From positions 83,579 through 147,578 of the forward strand of contig NZ_VIFM01000001.1 of NCBI RefSeq assembly GCF_006636215.1: 64,000 nucleotides of DNA, given 5' to 3'. Under the pieces are notes generated by a model that saw nothing but the letters and a program-made list of their open reading frames with translations, was not told the origin of the DNA and did not search any database. The position numbers and the translations under genes are program-made. This stretch comes from Myxococcus llanfairpwllgwyngyllgogerychwyrndrobwllllantysiliogogogochensis (GTDB lineage: Bacteria > Myxococcota > Myxococcia > Myxococcales > Myxococcaceae). Shown one piece after another: positions 33,351 through 42,672 of the stretch (the first letter of the stretch is position 1; the number at the start of each line of letters is the position of its first letter).

Positions 33351-33384
33351 GCAGCCAACGGGCTCCGGCGTGCAGCGAACGGGC
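33351..33384 (-). promoter_or_regulatory. Putative LytTR-type operator of the sensor kinase operon
   Basis: GCAGCSAACGGGC occurs twice (cores GCCAACGGG 33354-33362 and GCGAACGGG 33375-33383) exactly 21 bp apart. This is the same sequence and period as at 30852-30886. It lies about 35-65 bp upstream of the possible -10 TAGAAT, where an activator of the kinase/regulator operon would bind. Confidence 0.6.
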
Positions 33385-33475
33385 GCGCTCGCATCCTTGC
33401 TTGGAGAGCGGGAATCCTGGTCGCCTGGCAGGTGGCGCGTCGGCGCTCGAGGCCTGTGGTAGTGGAGGAGCATCC

Positions 33476-34234
33476 GTGAGCGTCGCGACCCTCGATGAAG
33501 GCCCCCTGCGAGGGCCCAGCTTCTTTCTCAGCCGGACAGCCCTCCGAGCGCTCGCGCTGGCCCATCGGGACCGCTACGGCGGTGCTCGACCCCATCCCCA
33601 CGTCGTCATCGACGGCTTCCTCGGAGAGCCGCTGGCGACCGGACTGGCCGACGTCTTCCCGGGAGCAACCGAGGCCACCTGGAAGCGCCGGGACCACCCG
33701 GAACAGGCGGCTCGCCTGGGACAGCTTCAGCGCAAGGCGTTCGAGGACGTGCCCGGTGCGCTCCGGCATCTGCTCTCGGAGTTCTCCAGCATGTCGTTCA
33801 TCGACTTCCTGGAGACCCTCACCGGCGTGCAGGGGCTCATCGCGGACCCACACTTCCGGGGCGCCGGGCTGCACCTCACGTTGCGCGGGGGCCACCTCGC
33901 GCTGCATGCCGACTTCAACCGCGACCGCTTCCGCGCGCTCTCACGGCGACTCACCGTCCTCTACTACTTGAACCCCGGCTGGGAGTCCGCGTGGGGCGGC
34001 GACCTCGAGTTGTGGAGTGCCGACCTCTCCCGATGCGAGACGCGCATCGCGCCGCTCCTGGACCGCTTGGTCGTGATGGCCCATGGCGACACGCACTGGC
34101 ACGGCCACCCCGCCCCACTGGAATGTCCCGAGGGCCGGGGGCGCGCCGCGGTCGCGGCCTACTTCTACACCGCGCAGGAATCCCCCGACGCACCAGAGGC
34201 CCACAGCGCCATCTGGGCACCGCCTCGTCCCTAG
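33476..34234 (+). CDS. 2-oxoglutarate/Fe(II)-dependent oxygenase (prolyl 4-hydroxylase-like)
   Basis: A 252-residue cytosolic protein. The metal site reads LHADFN (H-x-D, ~142-144) with the distal His in HGDTHWHGHP (~205), in the double-stranded beta-helix context RRLTVLYYLNPGWESAWGGD and LELW. This is the P4Hc-type 2OG-Fe(II) family, which hydroxylates protein side chains or small molecules. GTG 33476 follows GGAGGAG. The frame stays open upstream to 33251, but that part overlaps the divergent kinase gene. It is separated by 44 bp from the nucleotidyltransferase gene. Confidence 0.88.
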   Translation: MSVATLDEGPLRGPSFFLSRTALRALALAHRDRYGGARPHPHVVIDGFLGEPLATGLADVFPGATEATWKRRDHPEQAARLGQLQRKAFEDVPGALRHLLSEFSSMSFIDFLETLTGVQGLIADPHFRGAGLHLTLRGGHLALHADFNRDRFRALSRRLTVLYYLNPGWESAWGGDLELWSADLSRCETRIAPLLDRLVVMAHGDTHWHGHPAPLECPEGRGRAAVAAYFYTAQESPDAPEAHSAIWAPPRP

Positions 34235-34278
34235 CTCGCCAAGACATCCTCCGCATGCACGGAAGGAGAGTAGGCCTC

Positions 34279-35133
34279 ATGCAGGACCCGCGAGAACTCG
34301 CACGTGAAGTCGCGGAGCGTCTTGGGCGAATCAACGGCGTCCTCGCCGTTGTGCTCGGAGGCTCCCAGGCACGGGGAGACGCGGACGCGACGTCCGACAT
34401 CGACCTGGGCATCTACTACCACCCGGAGCGTCCTCCCTCCCTGCTCGAGCTGCGCGCGCTCGCCCTGGAAGTGGACGACCACCACCGTGCTGATGCCGTC
34501 ACCGACCTGGGTGGCTGGGGCCCGTGGATCAATGGGGGCGCCTGGCTCGACATCCGAGGCGTTCGCGTGGACTGGCTCTACCGGGATGTATCGAAGGTGG
34601 AGCAGGTCGTCGCGGACTGCCGGCAAGGCATCTGGACCTCGCACTATCAGCCGGGCCATCCCCATGCCTTCCACAGCCACATCTACATGGGAGAAGCGCA
34701 CCTCGCGCGGCCCCTTTTCGACCCTCACGGAGCCTTCGCCAGACTCCAAGCGCTGACGACGCCGTATCCCGAGGCGCTGATGAAATCCATCCTCCAGCGT
34801 GCTGTCTGGGAAGCCGGCTTCGCGCTGGAGACGAGCCACAAGGCCATCGGGCGCGGTGACGTCTTCTACGTCTCCGGATGCTTCTTTCGCTCCGTCGCCA
34901 TGATGGTCCAGGCGTTGTTTGCCCTCAACGCCCGCTACTGCATCAACGAGAAGCGCTCGGTCCCGTTGGTTGCTGACTTCCCGGTCGCTCCCGCGCACTT
35001 CTCAGCCATCGTCACTGAAGTCCTCGCGTCCCTTGGGGCGGACGCCAGTCACTTGCGGCCTCGCCTTCACGCCCTGGAGAAACTGGTCGCGGAGACAAAG
35101 GCCCTGTGCCAGGCGAAGTTCCCGGAGCTGTAG
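34279..35133 (+). CDS. Nucleotidyltransferase-domain protein (DUF4037-like)
   Basis: A 284-residue cytosolic protein. The N-terminal nucleotidyltransferase motif is VLGGSQARGDADATSDIDLG, i.e. G-S-x9-D-x-D, the metal-binding signature of the Pol-beta superfamily; a further acidic residue lies in VRVDWLYRD. The C-terminal ~150 residues are helical with YVSGCFFRSVAMMVQALFAL, as in aminoglycoside-type or DUF4037 nucleotidyltransferases. It may adenylylate a small molecule or protein. ATG 34279 is chosen over ATG 34255 because GGAAGGAG sits 10 nt upstream of it. It is probably co-transcribed with the 2OG oxygenase. Confidence 0.85.
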   Translation: MQDPRELAREVAERLGRINGVLAVVLGGSQARGDADATSDIDLGIYYHPERPPSLLELRALALEVDDHHRADAVTDLGGWGPWINGGAWLDIRGVRVDWLYRDVSKVEQVVADCRQGIWTSHYQPGHPHAFHSHIYMGEAHLARPLFDPHGAFARLQALTTPYPEALMKSILQRAVWEAGFALETSHKAIGRGDVFYVSGCFFRSVAMMVQALFALNARYCINEKRSVPLVADFPVAPAHFSAIVTEVLASLGADASHLRPRLHALEKLVAETKALCQAKFPEL

Positions 35134-35144
35134 CGAGGCGCACG

Positions 35145-36569
35145 TCACGGCTTGGGCCCCGACGTGATGGGCGACGTGGCGGGGACGCCCAGCCCTCGCA
35201 GCCAGCCCTGCGCGAGCGGCCCGGGGTCATGGCCCGTCTCTGATTTCACGAAGTCGAGCAGTTGCTGCATGCGCGCGGCCTTGCCCACGTGGAGCTGGTA
35301 GAAGCGCGCCAGGACGCTGTCCAGCGCGGCGGTGCCCACCTGCTTCTCCAGCTCATGGAAGAAGAGGCTTCCTTTCAGATAGGGCAGCCCAGAGGCGAGC
35401 GGGTGCGTGCTCATGTCAATCGCATTGCACGTGGCGTCAGGCAGGACCACCGTGTCGCGCCGGACCACCAGCGCCTCGAGCGTCTTGCGCCTCGACTCCC
35501 ACAGCTTCGCCTCCGCTTCCTCGCCCTCGGTGGCGCGCACCGCGCGGGCCGTGAGGTAGTCCGTCGTCCCCTCCGAGAGCACGAAGTCCTCCCAGCACTG
35601 GATGCGCACGCCATTCCCATACCAGCCATGCGCCGCCTCATGGTGATGCACCAGACTGTCCCCCATCGACTCCGAAGCCAGATGCCAGAACGGATGGTGC
35701 TCCATGCCCCCCTTGGCCTTGGGCCCCCAGTTCGCCGACACCGAGCCGACCTTGTCGCCAAAGGTATACGGCCCATACCGCGTCTCGAAGAAGTCCATCG
35801 CGTCCCGCAGGTGGCGCGTGCCCGCCAGCGCGGCCTCTTCCTCGCCCGGCAGATACCAGACGGACACCTGCGTCCCCGCGCGCGTGGCGCCCAGCGGTCG
35901 CTCCGTATAGGCCCCCACGGCCCACCCCAGCATGTACGCCGGGACATCGCCCGCGACCTGCTTCGGATACACCGCCACCTGCCCCTCCGGCAGGTCTCCG
36001 AGCCGCAGCGAGAACTTCACGCCGTCGTCGGGTGACGGATGGCAGGGAAACAGGTTCCCGCAGAAGGCCGGCCACGTGTACGTGGTCCCCGTGCGCCGGT
36101 ACCCGTCGGTCTTCTCCGTCGAGGTGAACGTGTAGTCGACGACCACGGTGGTCGCCCACTCCGGCACACCGATGTCGAGCCGCCCGTCCTTCACGGTGTA
36201 CTTCAGGTCGCCGCAGCGCCCCCGCACACCGGTGATGTTCAGCGTGCCCACCATCAACGACAGCCCCGGCTCCTTCGACTCACCCACCTGGAGCGTGGCC
36301 GTGCCGCGCATCGCGCCCAGCTTCACGTCCAGCGCCGTCGCGATGAGGTCGCGCGTCAGCCCCTCCCGAGGTGGCGGCGCGGGCAGCTGTCCCACGGCGT
36401 CGCAGAGCCGGGGACACGCGGAGAGGGCCCCGCCCTCCCCAGGCGTGGAACAGACCTGGGCTTCCCGGAGCCCGGCCCTGGACAGGTCCGAAGGCTCCCC
36501 GCACTTGCACGCGCCCATGCCACCCATGAGCAGCAGGAGAATGGCGGTACTCGGAATGACACGCTTCAT
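35145..36569 (-). CDS. M1 family (aminopeptidase N-like) metallopeptidase, lipoprotein
   Basis: A 474-residue surface or periplasmic lipoprotein; lipobox MGGMGAC (Cys 21). The catalytic zinc motif is HHEAAHGWYGN (HExxH) followed 18 residues later by E in FVLSEGTTDYL, giving the gluzincin HExxH-x18-E pattern; MEHHPFW precedes it, where M1 enzymes usually have a GAMEN-like strand. It is shorter than E. coli PepN, lacking the helical C-terminal domain. ATG 36569 is chosen because a signal peptide follows directly; the open frame runs to 36698. It is convergent with the nucleotidyltransferase gene (11 bp apart). Confidence 0.85.
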   Translation of the reverse strand: MKRVIPSTAILLLLMGGMGACKCGEPSDLSRAGLREAQVCSTPGEGGALSACPRLCDAVGQLPAPPPREGLTRDLIATALDVKLGAMRGTATLQVGESKEPGLSLMVGTLNITGVRGRCGDLKYTVKDGRLDIGVPEWATTVVVDYTFTSTEKTDGYRRTGTTYTWPAFCGNLFPCHPSPDDGVKFSLRLGDLPEGQVAVYPKQVAGDVPAYMLGWAVGAYTERPLGATRAGTQVSVWYLPGEEEAALAGTRHLRDAMDFFETRYGPYTFGDKVGSVSANWGPKAKGGMEHHPFWHLASESMGDSLVHHHEAAHGWYGNGVRIQCWEDFVLSEGTTDYLTARAVRATEGEEAEAKLWESRRKTLEALVVRRDTVVLPDATCNAIDMSTHPLASGLPYLKGSLFFHELEKQVGTAALDSVLARFYQLHVGKAARMQQLLDFVKSETGHDPGPLAQGWLRGLGVPATSPITSGPKP

Positions 36570-36787
36570 GATGTGAACCCCCTGGAGACGGAGAGCGCCC
36601 TCCGTCAGCTCACCAACACCCTGCTGGACATGACACACATCGCGGCGAAACCGCGCACGCGGCTCCTCGAAGCAGACATCCTCCGGTAGCACCTCCACCC
36701 ACTGCCCGGATGTCAGACCACCGACGTGGAATGCCTCGGGCCAGGACTTGGACCGGAGAGATATCCTCTCACAACAGGAGCATGAAC

Positions 36788-38218
36788 ATGGCGGGGCGCG
36801 GATTGGGCGGTGCCGTGGTCATCGGCGGCAGCATGGCGGGACTGCTCGCCGCACGGGTGCTCGCGGACCACTTCGAGAAGGTCATCCTCGTGGAGCGGGA
36901 CCTCCGAGCGGAGGGGCCTGTCCCCCGGAAGGGCCTCCCGCAGGGGGTGCACCTCCACGTACTGCTGGATACGGGCCGTCGCATCCTCGACCAGTCCTTT
37001 CCAGGCCTCTTCGAGCAGCTCCAGGAACAGGGAGCCGAGCTCATCGATTCGAGCCGCGACGTCGCCTGGCACCACTTCGGCGTCTGGAAAAAGCGCTACA
37101 CCAGCGGCATCCCCCTGTTGCTCTGCACGCGAACCCTCCTCGAGTGGAACGTGCTGCGCCGGGTGAAGGAGCGGCCCAACGTGGAGTTCCGCGAGGGGTG
37201 CTCCGTCGAGGGCCTGCTCGCCGACGAGCGCGGCGGTCGCGTCACGGGCATCCGCGTGAAGACAGCCCAGGGCGATGAGTCCTGGGAGGCGGACCTCGTC
37301 GTGGATGCGAGCGGTCGGGGCTCGCGCATGCCTCAATGGCTGGAGGCACTCGGCCATGCGCGTCCGGAAGAGGAGCAGGTCCAGGTGGACCTCGCCTATA
37401 CCTCGGGTCTCTACGCGCCCCCTCCCCGCTTCCACCGCGAATGGAAGGCGCTCATGCAGTACCCCCGCCCTCCCTCGACCTGGCGCGCGGGCTTCATCTC
37501 CAGCGTGGAGGGTGGCAGGTGGCTGGTCACCCTCAATGGCTACTTCGGAGACCACGCGCCCACCGAGCCCGAGGGCTTCCTCGAGTTCGCCCGCTCGTTG
37601 AGCCGTCCGGACCTGTACGACTACCTGCGCGACGCCAGGCCCCTGGGGCCCCTCTCCACGCACAAGGTGAAGGACACCCGCTGGCGGCACTACGAGCGGC
37701 TGGCCCGGTTTCCCGAGGGACTGGTGGTCCTGGGAGACGCCGCCTGTGCCTTCAATCCGCTCTTCGGCCAGGGCATGTCCGTGGCGGGACTGGGCGCGGA
37801 GTTGCTGGACACCTGCCTGCGCGAGCAGGCCCACCGCGGTGACCTCACCGGCCTCGCCCAGCACTTCCGGCGGCGACTTCCCGAAGTCATCCGGCTGCCC
37901 TGGTTCATGAGCACGAGCATGGACCTCCAGTATCCACAGGCCACGGGCGAACGGGCCCCTGGCCTGGGCGCGCTGCATTGGTACATCCGTCAGTTGATGG
38001 AGCGCTCATCGACCGACGCGGGCGTCCATCGCCGGTTCAACCGGGTGCTCCATCTCCAGACCGGATTGGGAGCGGTCCTCCACCCCTTCGTGGCCCTGCC
38101 CGTGCTGACCCATGGGGCCCGGTCACTCGTCCTGCCACTCCAGCGACTGGCGAATACCGAGACACGACCGCCACCTCCGGAGCCCATGAGCCCGAGCCCC
38201 TCGCCGCGCGATGAGTGA
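36788..38218 (+). CDS. FAD-dependent oxidoreductase (halogenase/monooxygenase-like)
   Basis: A 476-residue flavoprotein. The FAD site is AVVIGGSMAGLLAARVL (G-x-G-x-x-A/G variant), with VVDASGRGSRMPQWL (DG-like motif ~175) and the GD motif VVLGDAACAFNPLFGQGMSV (~310). PRKGLPQGVHLHVLL after the N-terminal strand is typical of the myxobacterial FAD-dependent oxidoreductase group related to geranylgeranyl reductases and flavin halogenases; the W-x-W-x-I-P halogenase motif is not seen. ATG 36788 is chosen with AGGAG 7 nt upstream (ATG 36782 is too close). It is a single gene, and the substrate is unknown. Confidence 0.85.
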   Translation: MAGRGLGGAVVIGGSMAGLLAARVLADHFEKVILVERDLRAEGPVPRKGLPQGVHLHVLLDTGRRILDQSFPGLFEQLQEQGAELIDSSRDVAWHHFGVWKKRYTSGIPLLLCTRTLLEWNVLRRVKERPNVEFREGCSVEGLLADERGGRVTGIRVKTAQGDESWEADLVVDASGRGSRMPQWLEALGHARPEEEQVQVDLAYTSGLYAPPPRFHREWKALMQYPRPPSTWRAGFISSVEGGRWLVTLNGYFGDHAPTEPEGFLEFARSLSRPDLYDYLRDARPLGPLSTHKVKDTRWRHYERLARFPEGLVVLGDAACAFNPLFGQGMSVAGLGAELLDTCLREQAHRGDLTGLAQHFRRRLPEVIRLPWFMSTSMDLQYPQATGERAPGLGALHWYIRQLMERSSTDAGVHRRFNRVLHLQTGLGAVLHPFVALPVLTHGARSLVLPLQRLANTETRPPPPEPMSPSPSPRDE

Positions 38219-38371
38219 CGCGGTGTGCAAGCTGGCGCCCTCGGAAAGCAACGCGACGCGGCTCCCTCTCCTGAGCCAGCACCGCCTTCGCCGGACGCGA
38301 TATCCAGCGGGTCCGATATGGGGACATCCGCGAGGCATTTGAACGGCACCTCGACCCCCCAGGTGCATCGC

Positions 38372-39808
38372 ATGATGAAGATTCATAGGACGCCATGGCT
38401 GCTGGCCATGAGCGTGTTGCTACACGCGTGTGGTGATTCATCTCTCGCGGAGCCTGACGCCCCGGAGCCAGCGGAGCAGGCGTCGGCCACTCAGGAGGCC
38501 ACGGGGCAATCCGAGGACATCCTCACCCAGCTCCAGTCCATCCCCGGGCTCACCGTCGTCCTCGAGCAGCCCTCTTCCTTCCCAGGCACACGTTTCTTCC
38601 TGCTGAGCTTCGAGCAGCCCCTGGACCACGAGCGCCCGCTCGGGGAGCGCTTCCAGCTCCGGATGACGCTCCTGCACCGCTCGGTGGACGCGCCCATGGT
38701 GCTCTCCACCGAGGGCTACATCGTCGCAAGCACACCCTCGCAGGCGGAGCCCACCGCGCTGCTCGGCGCCAACCAGCTCTCCGTGGAACACCGCTTCATG
38801 GGTGTCTCGCTACCCGAGTCCCGGGACTTGCGGATGCTCACCCTCTCCCAGGCCGCGAGCGACAGTCACCGCGCCGTCCAGGCCTTCAAGCCCCTGTACC
38901 CCGCGCGCTGGCTCTCCACGGGTGGAAGCAAGGGCGGCGTCGCGGCCGTGTATCACCGCTACCTCTACCCAGATGACGTGGACGCCACCGTGCCGTACGT
39001 CGCGCCCAGCAGCCACGGGCTGCGCGACGGTCGCTATGTCCACTTCCTCGCACAGGTGGGGGATGAAGCCTGCCGCGCGAAGCTGGAGGCCTTCCAGGTG
39101 GATGTGCTGCGACGCCGCGAGGAGCTGCTCCCCTTCGTGGAGGCGCTGGCCACGCAGTTCAACACCACCTTCACGGTGGTCGGCGGCGCGGACCGCGCGC
39201 TGGAGTTCTCCGCGGTCGAGACGTCCTTCTACTTCTGGCAATACGGCACGGCGTCCACCGCGTGCCCGCGCATTCCCGCGCCAGGCGCGCCGGCGGCGCA
39301 GACCTTCGCCTTCCTGAACGCCGTCGTCGGCGTGGCCTACACCTACTCGGACCGCTTCATCGCGCCACTCGAGTACGCCTACTACCAGGCCGCGACGCAG
39401 ATTGGCTGGTCACGCTTCCCCACCCGACACCTGCGCGGGCTGTTGCGCTATCCCGGGGAGAACACGCCGGACCTGTACTTGAGCTTCCCCGTGACGGAGC
39501 CGTTCGATTGGGGCGCCATGCTCCGCGTGGAGCACTGGGTCCGCAACCACGGCGAGCGGATGCTCTTCATCTACGGGGAGAATGACCCCTACTCCGCGGC
39601 GGCCTTCTCCGTGCGCGCGAGGAACGACTCGTTCCGCTACTTCGCCCCGCAAGGCAACCACGGCTCCAGCATCAGCCGCCTCGCCGAGCCCGAGCGGACG
39701 CTCGCGCTGGAGCGCCTCTTCACCTGGATGGGAATGAGCGCGCCCTCCCCATCTCACCTCCAGGGTGAGGTCCCAGACAGGCTCCGTATGAATTCACTCG
39801 GAGAGTGA
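38372..39808 (+). CDS. S37 family (PS-10-type) tripeptidyl aminopeptidase, lipoprotein
   Basis: A 478-residue alpha/beta-hydrolase lipoprotein; lipobox VLLHAC (Cys ~18). The nucleophile elbow is STGGSKGG with Ser 186; the acid is in YGENDPYS (~403) and the His in PQGNHGSS (~424). QPLDHERPLGERFQLRMTLL and the N-terminal strand order match Streptomyces-type tripeptidyl aminopeptidases of family S37. It removes tripeptides from peptide N-termini outside the cell, a plausible role in predatory or saprotrophic protein digestion. ATG 38372 is doubled (ATGATG). The DUF4157 toxin gene begins 33 bp after its stop. Confidence 0.88.
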   Translation: MMKIHRTPWLLAMSVLLHACGDSSLAEPDAPEPAEQASATQEATGQSEDILTQLQSIPGLTVVLEQPSSFPGTRFFLLSFEQPLDHERPLGERFQLRMTLLHRSVDAPMVLSTEGYIVASTPSQAEPTALLGANQLSVEHRFMGVSLPESRDLRMLTLSQAASDSHRAVQAFKPLYPARWLSTGGSKGGVAAVYHRYLYPDDVDATVPYVAPSSHGLRDGRYVHFLAQVGDEACRAKLEAFQVDVLRRREELLPFVEALATQFNTTFTVVGGADRALEFSAVETSFYFWQYGTASTACPRIPAPGAPAAQTFAFLNAVVGVAYTYSDRFIAPLEYAYYQAATQIGWSRFPTRHLRGLLRYPGENTPDLYLSFPVTEPFDWGAMLRVEHWVRNHGERMLFIYGENDPYSAAAFSVRARNDSFRYFAPQGNHGSSISRLAEPERTLALERLFTWMGMSAPSPSHLQGEVPDRLRMNSLGE

Positions 39809-39841
39809 GTAGAATTGGCATGAGCCTTCCTGGAGGGCCTC

Positions 39842-42664
39842 ATGTTCGCGTTCGACCGTAAGCCCCAGCCGTCCGCGGCTCGGGCTCCCGCCGCGAAGAC
39901 CGAGCCGCGGCGCTCCTCCCAGGCACGACAGGCGGAGCCGACGGACACAGTGCCCCGGTTCGACTTCGCCCGCATCAGCGTCATGCCCCCGACGCCGCGA
40001 ATCCAGCCCAAGCTTCGCATCGGAGCCCCCGATGATGCCCTGGAGCGCGAGGCTGACGCCGTGGCGGACCGCGTGGTGGGGGGAGGCGACGCACAAGCCT
40101 CTCCCCAGCCCACGATGCGAGACCGCATCCAGCGCAAGTGCTCGACGTGCGAGGACGAGGAAGGACCCTCGCCTCTCATCCAGCGCAAGTGCGGCAAGTG
40201 CGCGGAAGAGGAGACGGAAGGAACCCTTCAGCGCAAGGCGGACTCCGGAGCCACCGCGTCCGCCCCCGACGTGCAGAGCCAGCTGAGCGGGTCGTCGGGA
40301 GGGCAGCAGCTCCCGACAACTCTCGGAGGACAGCTGGGCGCGGCGATGGGCACCCCGTTCGACCGGGTCCGCATCCACACGGATGACCACGCGGCCCGGA
40401 TGAACAGCTCCCTGGGAGCGCGCGCCTTCACCCACGGAACCCACATCTACTTCAATCAAGGCGAGTACAACCCGGGCACGCGCGCGGGCCGGCATCTGCT
40501 CGCGCACGAATTGGCGCATGTCGCGCAACAGGGCGGTGCGGGGCACACGCTGCGGAGGAAGGGGGGCGCGCCCGCGTCCGGCGTGTCGCTCGTGGAGATC
40601 GCCTGCGCGGACAACACGATTACGTTCCACGCCAGCACGGGGCCGGTCTCCTACCAGCTCACCCAGTGCGACATCGTCGACGGCGAGTTCGATGCCAACG
40701 TCGTCATCGACGCGGCGAGCAACAGCGTCCGCTTCGACATCGAATCGAACGAGGTCGCCGCCGAGGCCTTCCAGTTCGGCTTCTCCATCGCCCCCGGCCA
40801 GCTGAACCCCGTCACCCTCTTTCGCGGCCAGAAGACGGTCAAGCTCTCCGCGAAGAGCGGCATGACGACGCTGACGGCGGCGACGTCGCTGGCGGAGTTC
40901 AAGCAGCGCGTGAAGGAGGCGGGCAAGCTGCGGATGGACAGCAACAAGGCCCGCCTGGAGGAGTGGAAGAAGTTCTTCACCGAGAAACTCAGCGCCAATC
41001 AGGTCCAGGGCCAGGTGATGGCCAGCCGGGCCAACGAACTGGGGATGCTGGCGGCCAGCGAGGGGGGCATGACCATGCTCACCTTCGACAAGTGGGCCAG
41101 GACGGACAACCCGCTGCTCGGCTGGGTCTACGAGCAGCAGATTGAAGGCCGGTACCGCGCCTGCACCGGGTGCCACGCCCTGGTGCAGGCAGAGGACCGG
41201 TGGCGCAACCGCCCCGCGTTCGTCGCGCCGGCGCGCAGCCCTGTCTCATCGCTCCAGGAACACGCCCAGGCGGAGTCCGCGAACCCCGCCCCCCGGCTCC
41301 ACGAGGGGCCCGACGCGGAGAGCACGGTCGCCGACCCGAACAAGTTCACGGGCTACGAATCCGCCCAGCAGGCGATGCAGGCCGTCAAGACTCTCAGGCC
41401 CTATCTGGATGAGCTGGGCCCGGCCCGGTACGACATCCTGCCGCTCGACATCTTCTCGACGAACCGGTCACCCGCGGCGTTGCTGGCGAGAATCATCTCC
41501 AGCATCGACAAGCGTCAGGCCGACTACGACCTCTTCAAGACGAAGATCGACTCGGCGGACTTCGACTACCTGCTCCTGCGTCCCATCGGCCAGGACCTGA
41601 TGGTGCTGGCGACGCCGGAGGTCCAGCAGCAGGTCCTCGACGAGATTGCCTCCGCGCAGCGGTGGGAAATCGCCCAGGCCATCGTCATGGGCGCGGCGAC
41701 GGTTGGCCTGCTGGTGCTCACCATCTTCCCGCCCACCTCGGCGGTGGGTGTCGCCGGAGTCATCGCGCTGGAGACGTCGCTCGCGACGTATGGCGCCGTC
41801 AGCGGCCTCAAGATGTATCAGGAGGGCTCGATGCTCTCGCTGACCCAGGGCGCGAACAACGTCGTCGACCCGGCGCAGCAGAAGGCGGCCGACACGATGA
41901 TGGCCATGGGCCTGGTGTCGGTAGGCTTGTCGGCCCTGTCACTGGGGACGACGGGCATCCGGGCGGTCACCATCATCCGTGGCGCGCGCACCGGCGAGAA
42001 GACCGTGGGCGCGGCGGTGGCCATCGAGGCTCAGCTGCAGAACGGCGGCACGGTCAAGATCTCCGAGCTCGGGGGAGGCAGCCCCCGGGTCGTCGTGCTC
42101 GGGAAGGATGGCGAGCTGCTCGCGGAGGGAGTCCTCACGGACGCCGCGCTCTTGGGCTCCAAGCCCACGAAGCTGGCCCAGCTCCCCGACCAGGGCATCC
42201 AGGGCGTCACGCCGAGGGCCGCTTCGCCCGGCAGGCCCCTCTCCTTCCAGGGGCCGGCGCCGACCTGCGGCCCGGTCTCCTGCGAGATGATTGCCAGCAT
42301 GGGCGGGCCCGTCAGTCCGACCCTCCTCAAGGACATGCTCAAGGGGGCGGGCCCCTCGGGCACCACCATCGAGAAGATGGTGGAGATGCTGAAGTGGAAC
42401 AGGGTCGCCGCCGAGGCCAAGACAGGCTGGAAGGTGGCGGACCTCGCGTCGGCGACACAGGGTGGCAACCCGGCCATCGCCGTCATCAAGACCAACAATC
42501 CCACCCATCCACTGCATGCGGTGGTCATCGACGGCGTCACCGTCAGAAGTGGGGTCAAGGTGGTGGCGGTGCGAAACCCCTGGGGCATCCAGTACTTCCA
42601 GTCGGAAGCGGAGTTCTCGCAAATCTTCACCGGTCAGGCCGTCAAGGTGCTCCACTGGTACTGA
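39842..42664 (+). CDS. DUF4157 protein with C-terminal papain-like peptidase: candidate eCIS/polymorphic toxin
   Basis: A 940-residue protein. Residues ~45-130 are a linker with IQPKLRIGAPDDALEREADA and repeated IQRKC-x-x-C, then a DUF4157 domain (~160-235) with the metal motif H222ELAH226 in LLAHELAHVAQQG. Two hydrophobic helices (~616-660, IVMGAATVGLLVLTIF and VAGVIALETSLATYGA) follow. The C-terminal ~145 residues form a papain-like/C39-like fold: C809 in PTCGPVSCEM, H892 in PLHAVVIDGV and N912 in VRNPWG. DUF4157 proteins are known cargo of extracellular contractile injection systems and of polymorphic toxins. GGAGGG precedes ATG 39842. No eCIS structural gene is in the window. The toxin role is inferred. 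Confidence 0.85.
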   Translation: MFAFDRKPQPSAARAPAAKTEPRRSSQARQAEPTDTVPRFDFARISVMPPTPRIQPKLRIGAPDDALEREADAVADRVVGGGDAQASPQPTMRDRIQRKCSTCEDEEGPSPLIQRKCGKCAEEETEGTLQRKADSGATASAPDVQSQLSGSSGGQQLPTTLGGQLGAAMGTPFDRVRIHTDDHAARMNSSLGARAFTHGTHIYFNQGEYNPGTRAGRHLLAHELAHVAQQGGAGHTLRRKGGAPASGVSLVEIACADNTITFHASTGPVSYQLTQCDIVDGEFDANVVIDAASNSVRFDIESNEVAAEAFQFGFSIAPGQLNPVTLFRGQKTVKLSAKSGMTTLTAATSLAEFKQRVKEAGKLRMDSNKARLEEWKKFFTEKLSANQVQGQVMASRANELGMLAASEGGMTMLTFDKWARTDNPLLGWVYEQQIEGRYRACTGCHALVQAEDRWRNRPAFVAPARSPVSSLQEHAQAESANPAPRLHEGPDAESTVADPNKFTGYESAQQAMQAVKTLRPYLDELGPARYDILPLDIFSTNRSPAALLARIISSIDKRQADYDLFKTKIDSADFDYLLLRPIGQDLMVLATPEVQQQVLDEIASAQRWEIAQAIVMGAATVGLLVLTIFPPTSAVGVAGVIALETSLATYGAVSGLKMYQEGSMLSLTQGANNVVDPAQQKAADTMMAMGLVSVGLSALSLGTTGIRAVTIIRGARTGEKTVGAAVAIEAQLQNGGTVKISELGGGSPRVVVLGKDGELLAEGVLTDAALLGSKPTKLAQLPDQGIQGVTPRAASPGRPLSFQGPAPTCGPVSCEMIASMGGPVSPTLLKDMLKGAGPSGTTIEKMVEMLKWNRVAAEAKTGWKVADLASATQGGNPAIAVIKTNNPTHPLHAVVIDGVTVRSGVKVVAVRNPWGIQYFQSEAEFSQIFTGQAVKVLHWY

Positions 42665-42672
42665 CGAACCCC

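Noticed and set aside
37947..37955. Another GCGAACGGG core inside the FAD oxidoreductase gene
   Set aside because: It is a single copy with no partner 21 bp away and lies within coding sequence; it shows that single cores occur by chance in this GC-rich DNA, so only paired or arrayed cores were considered.
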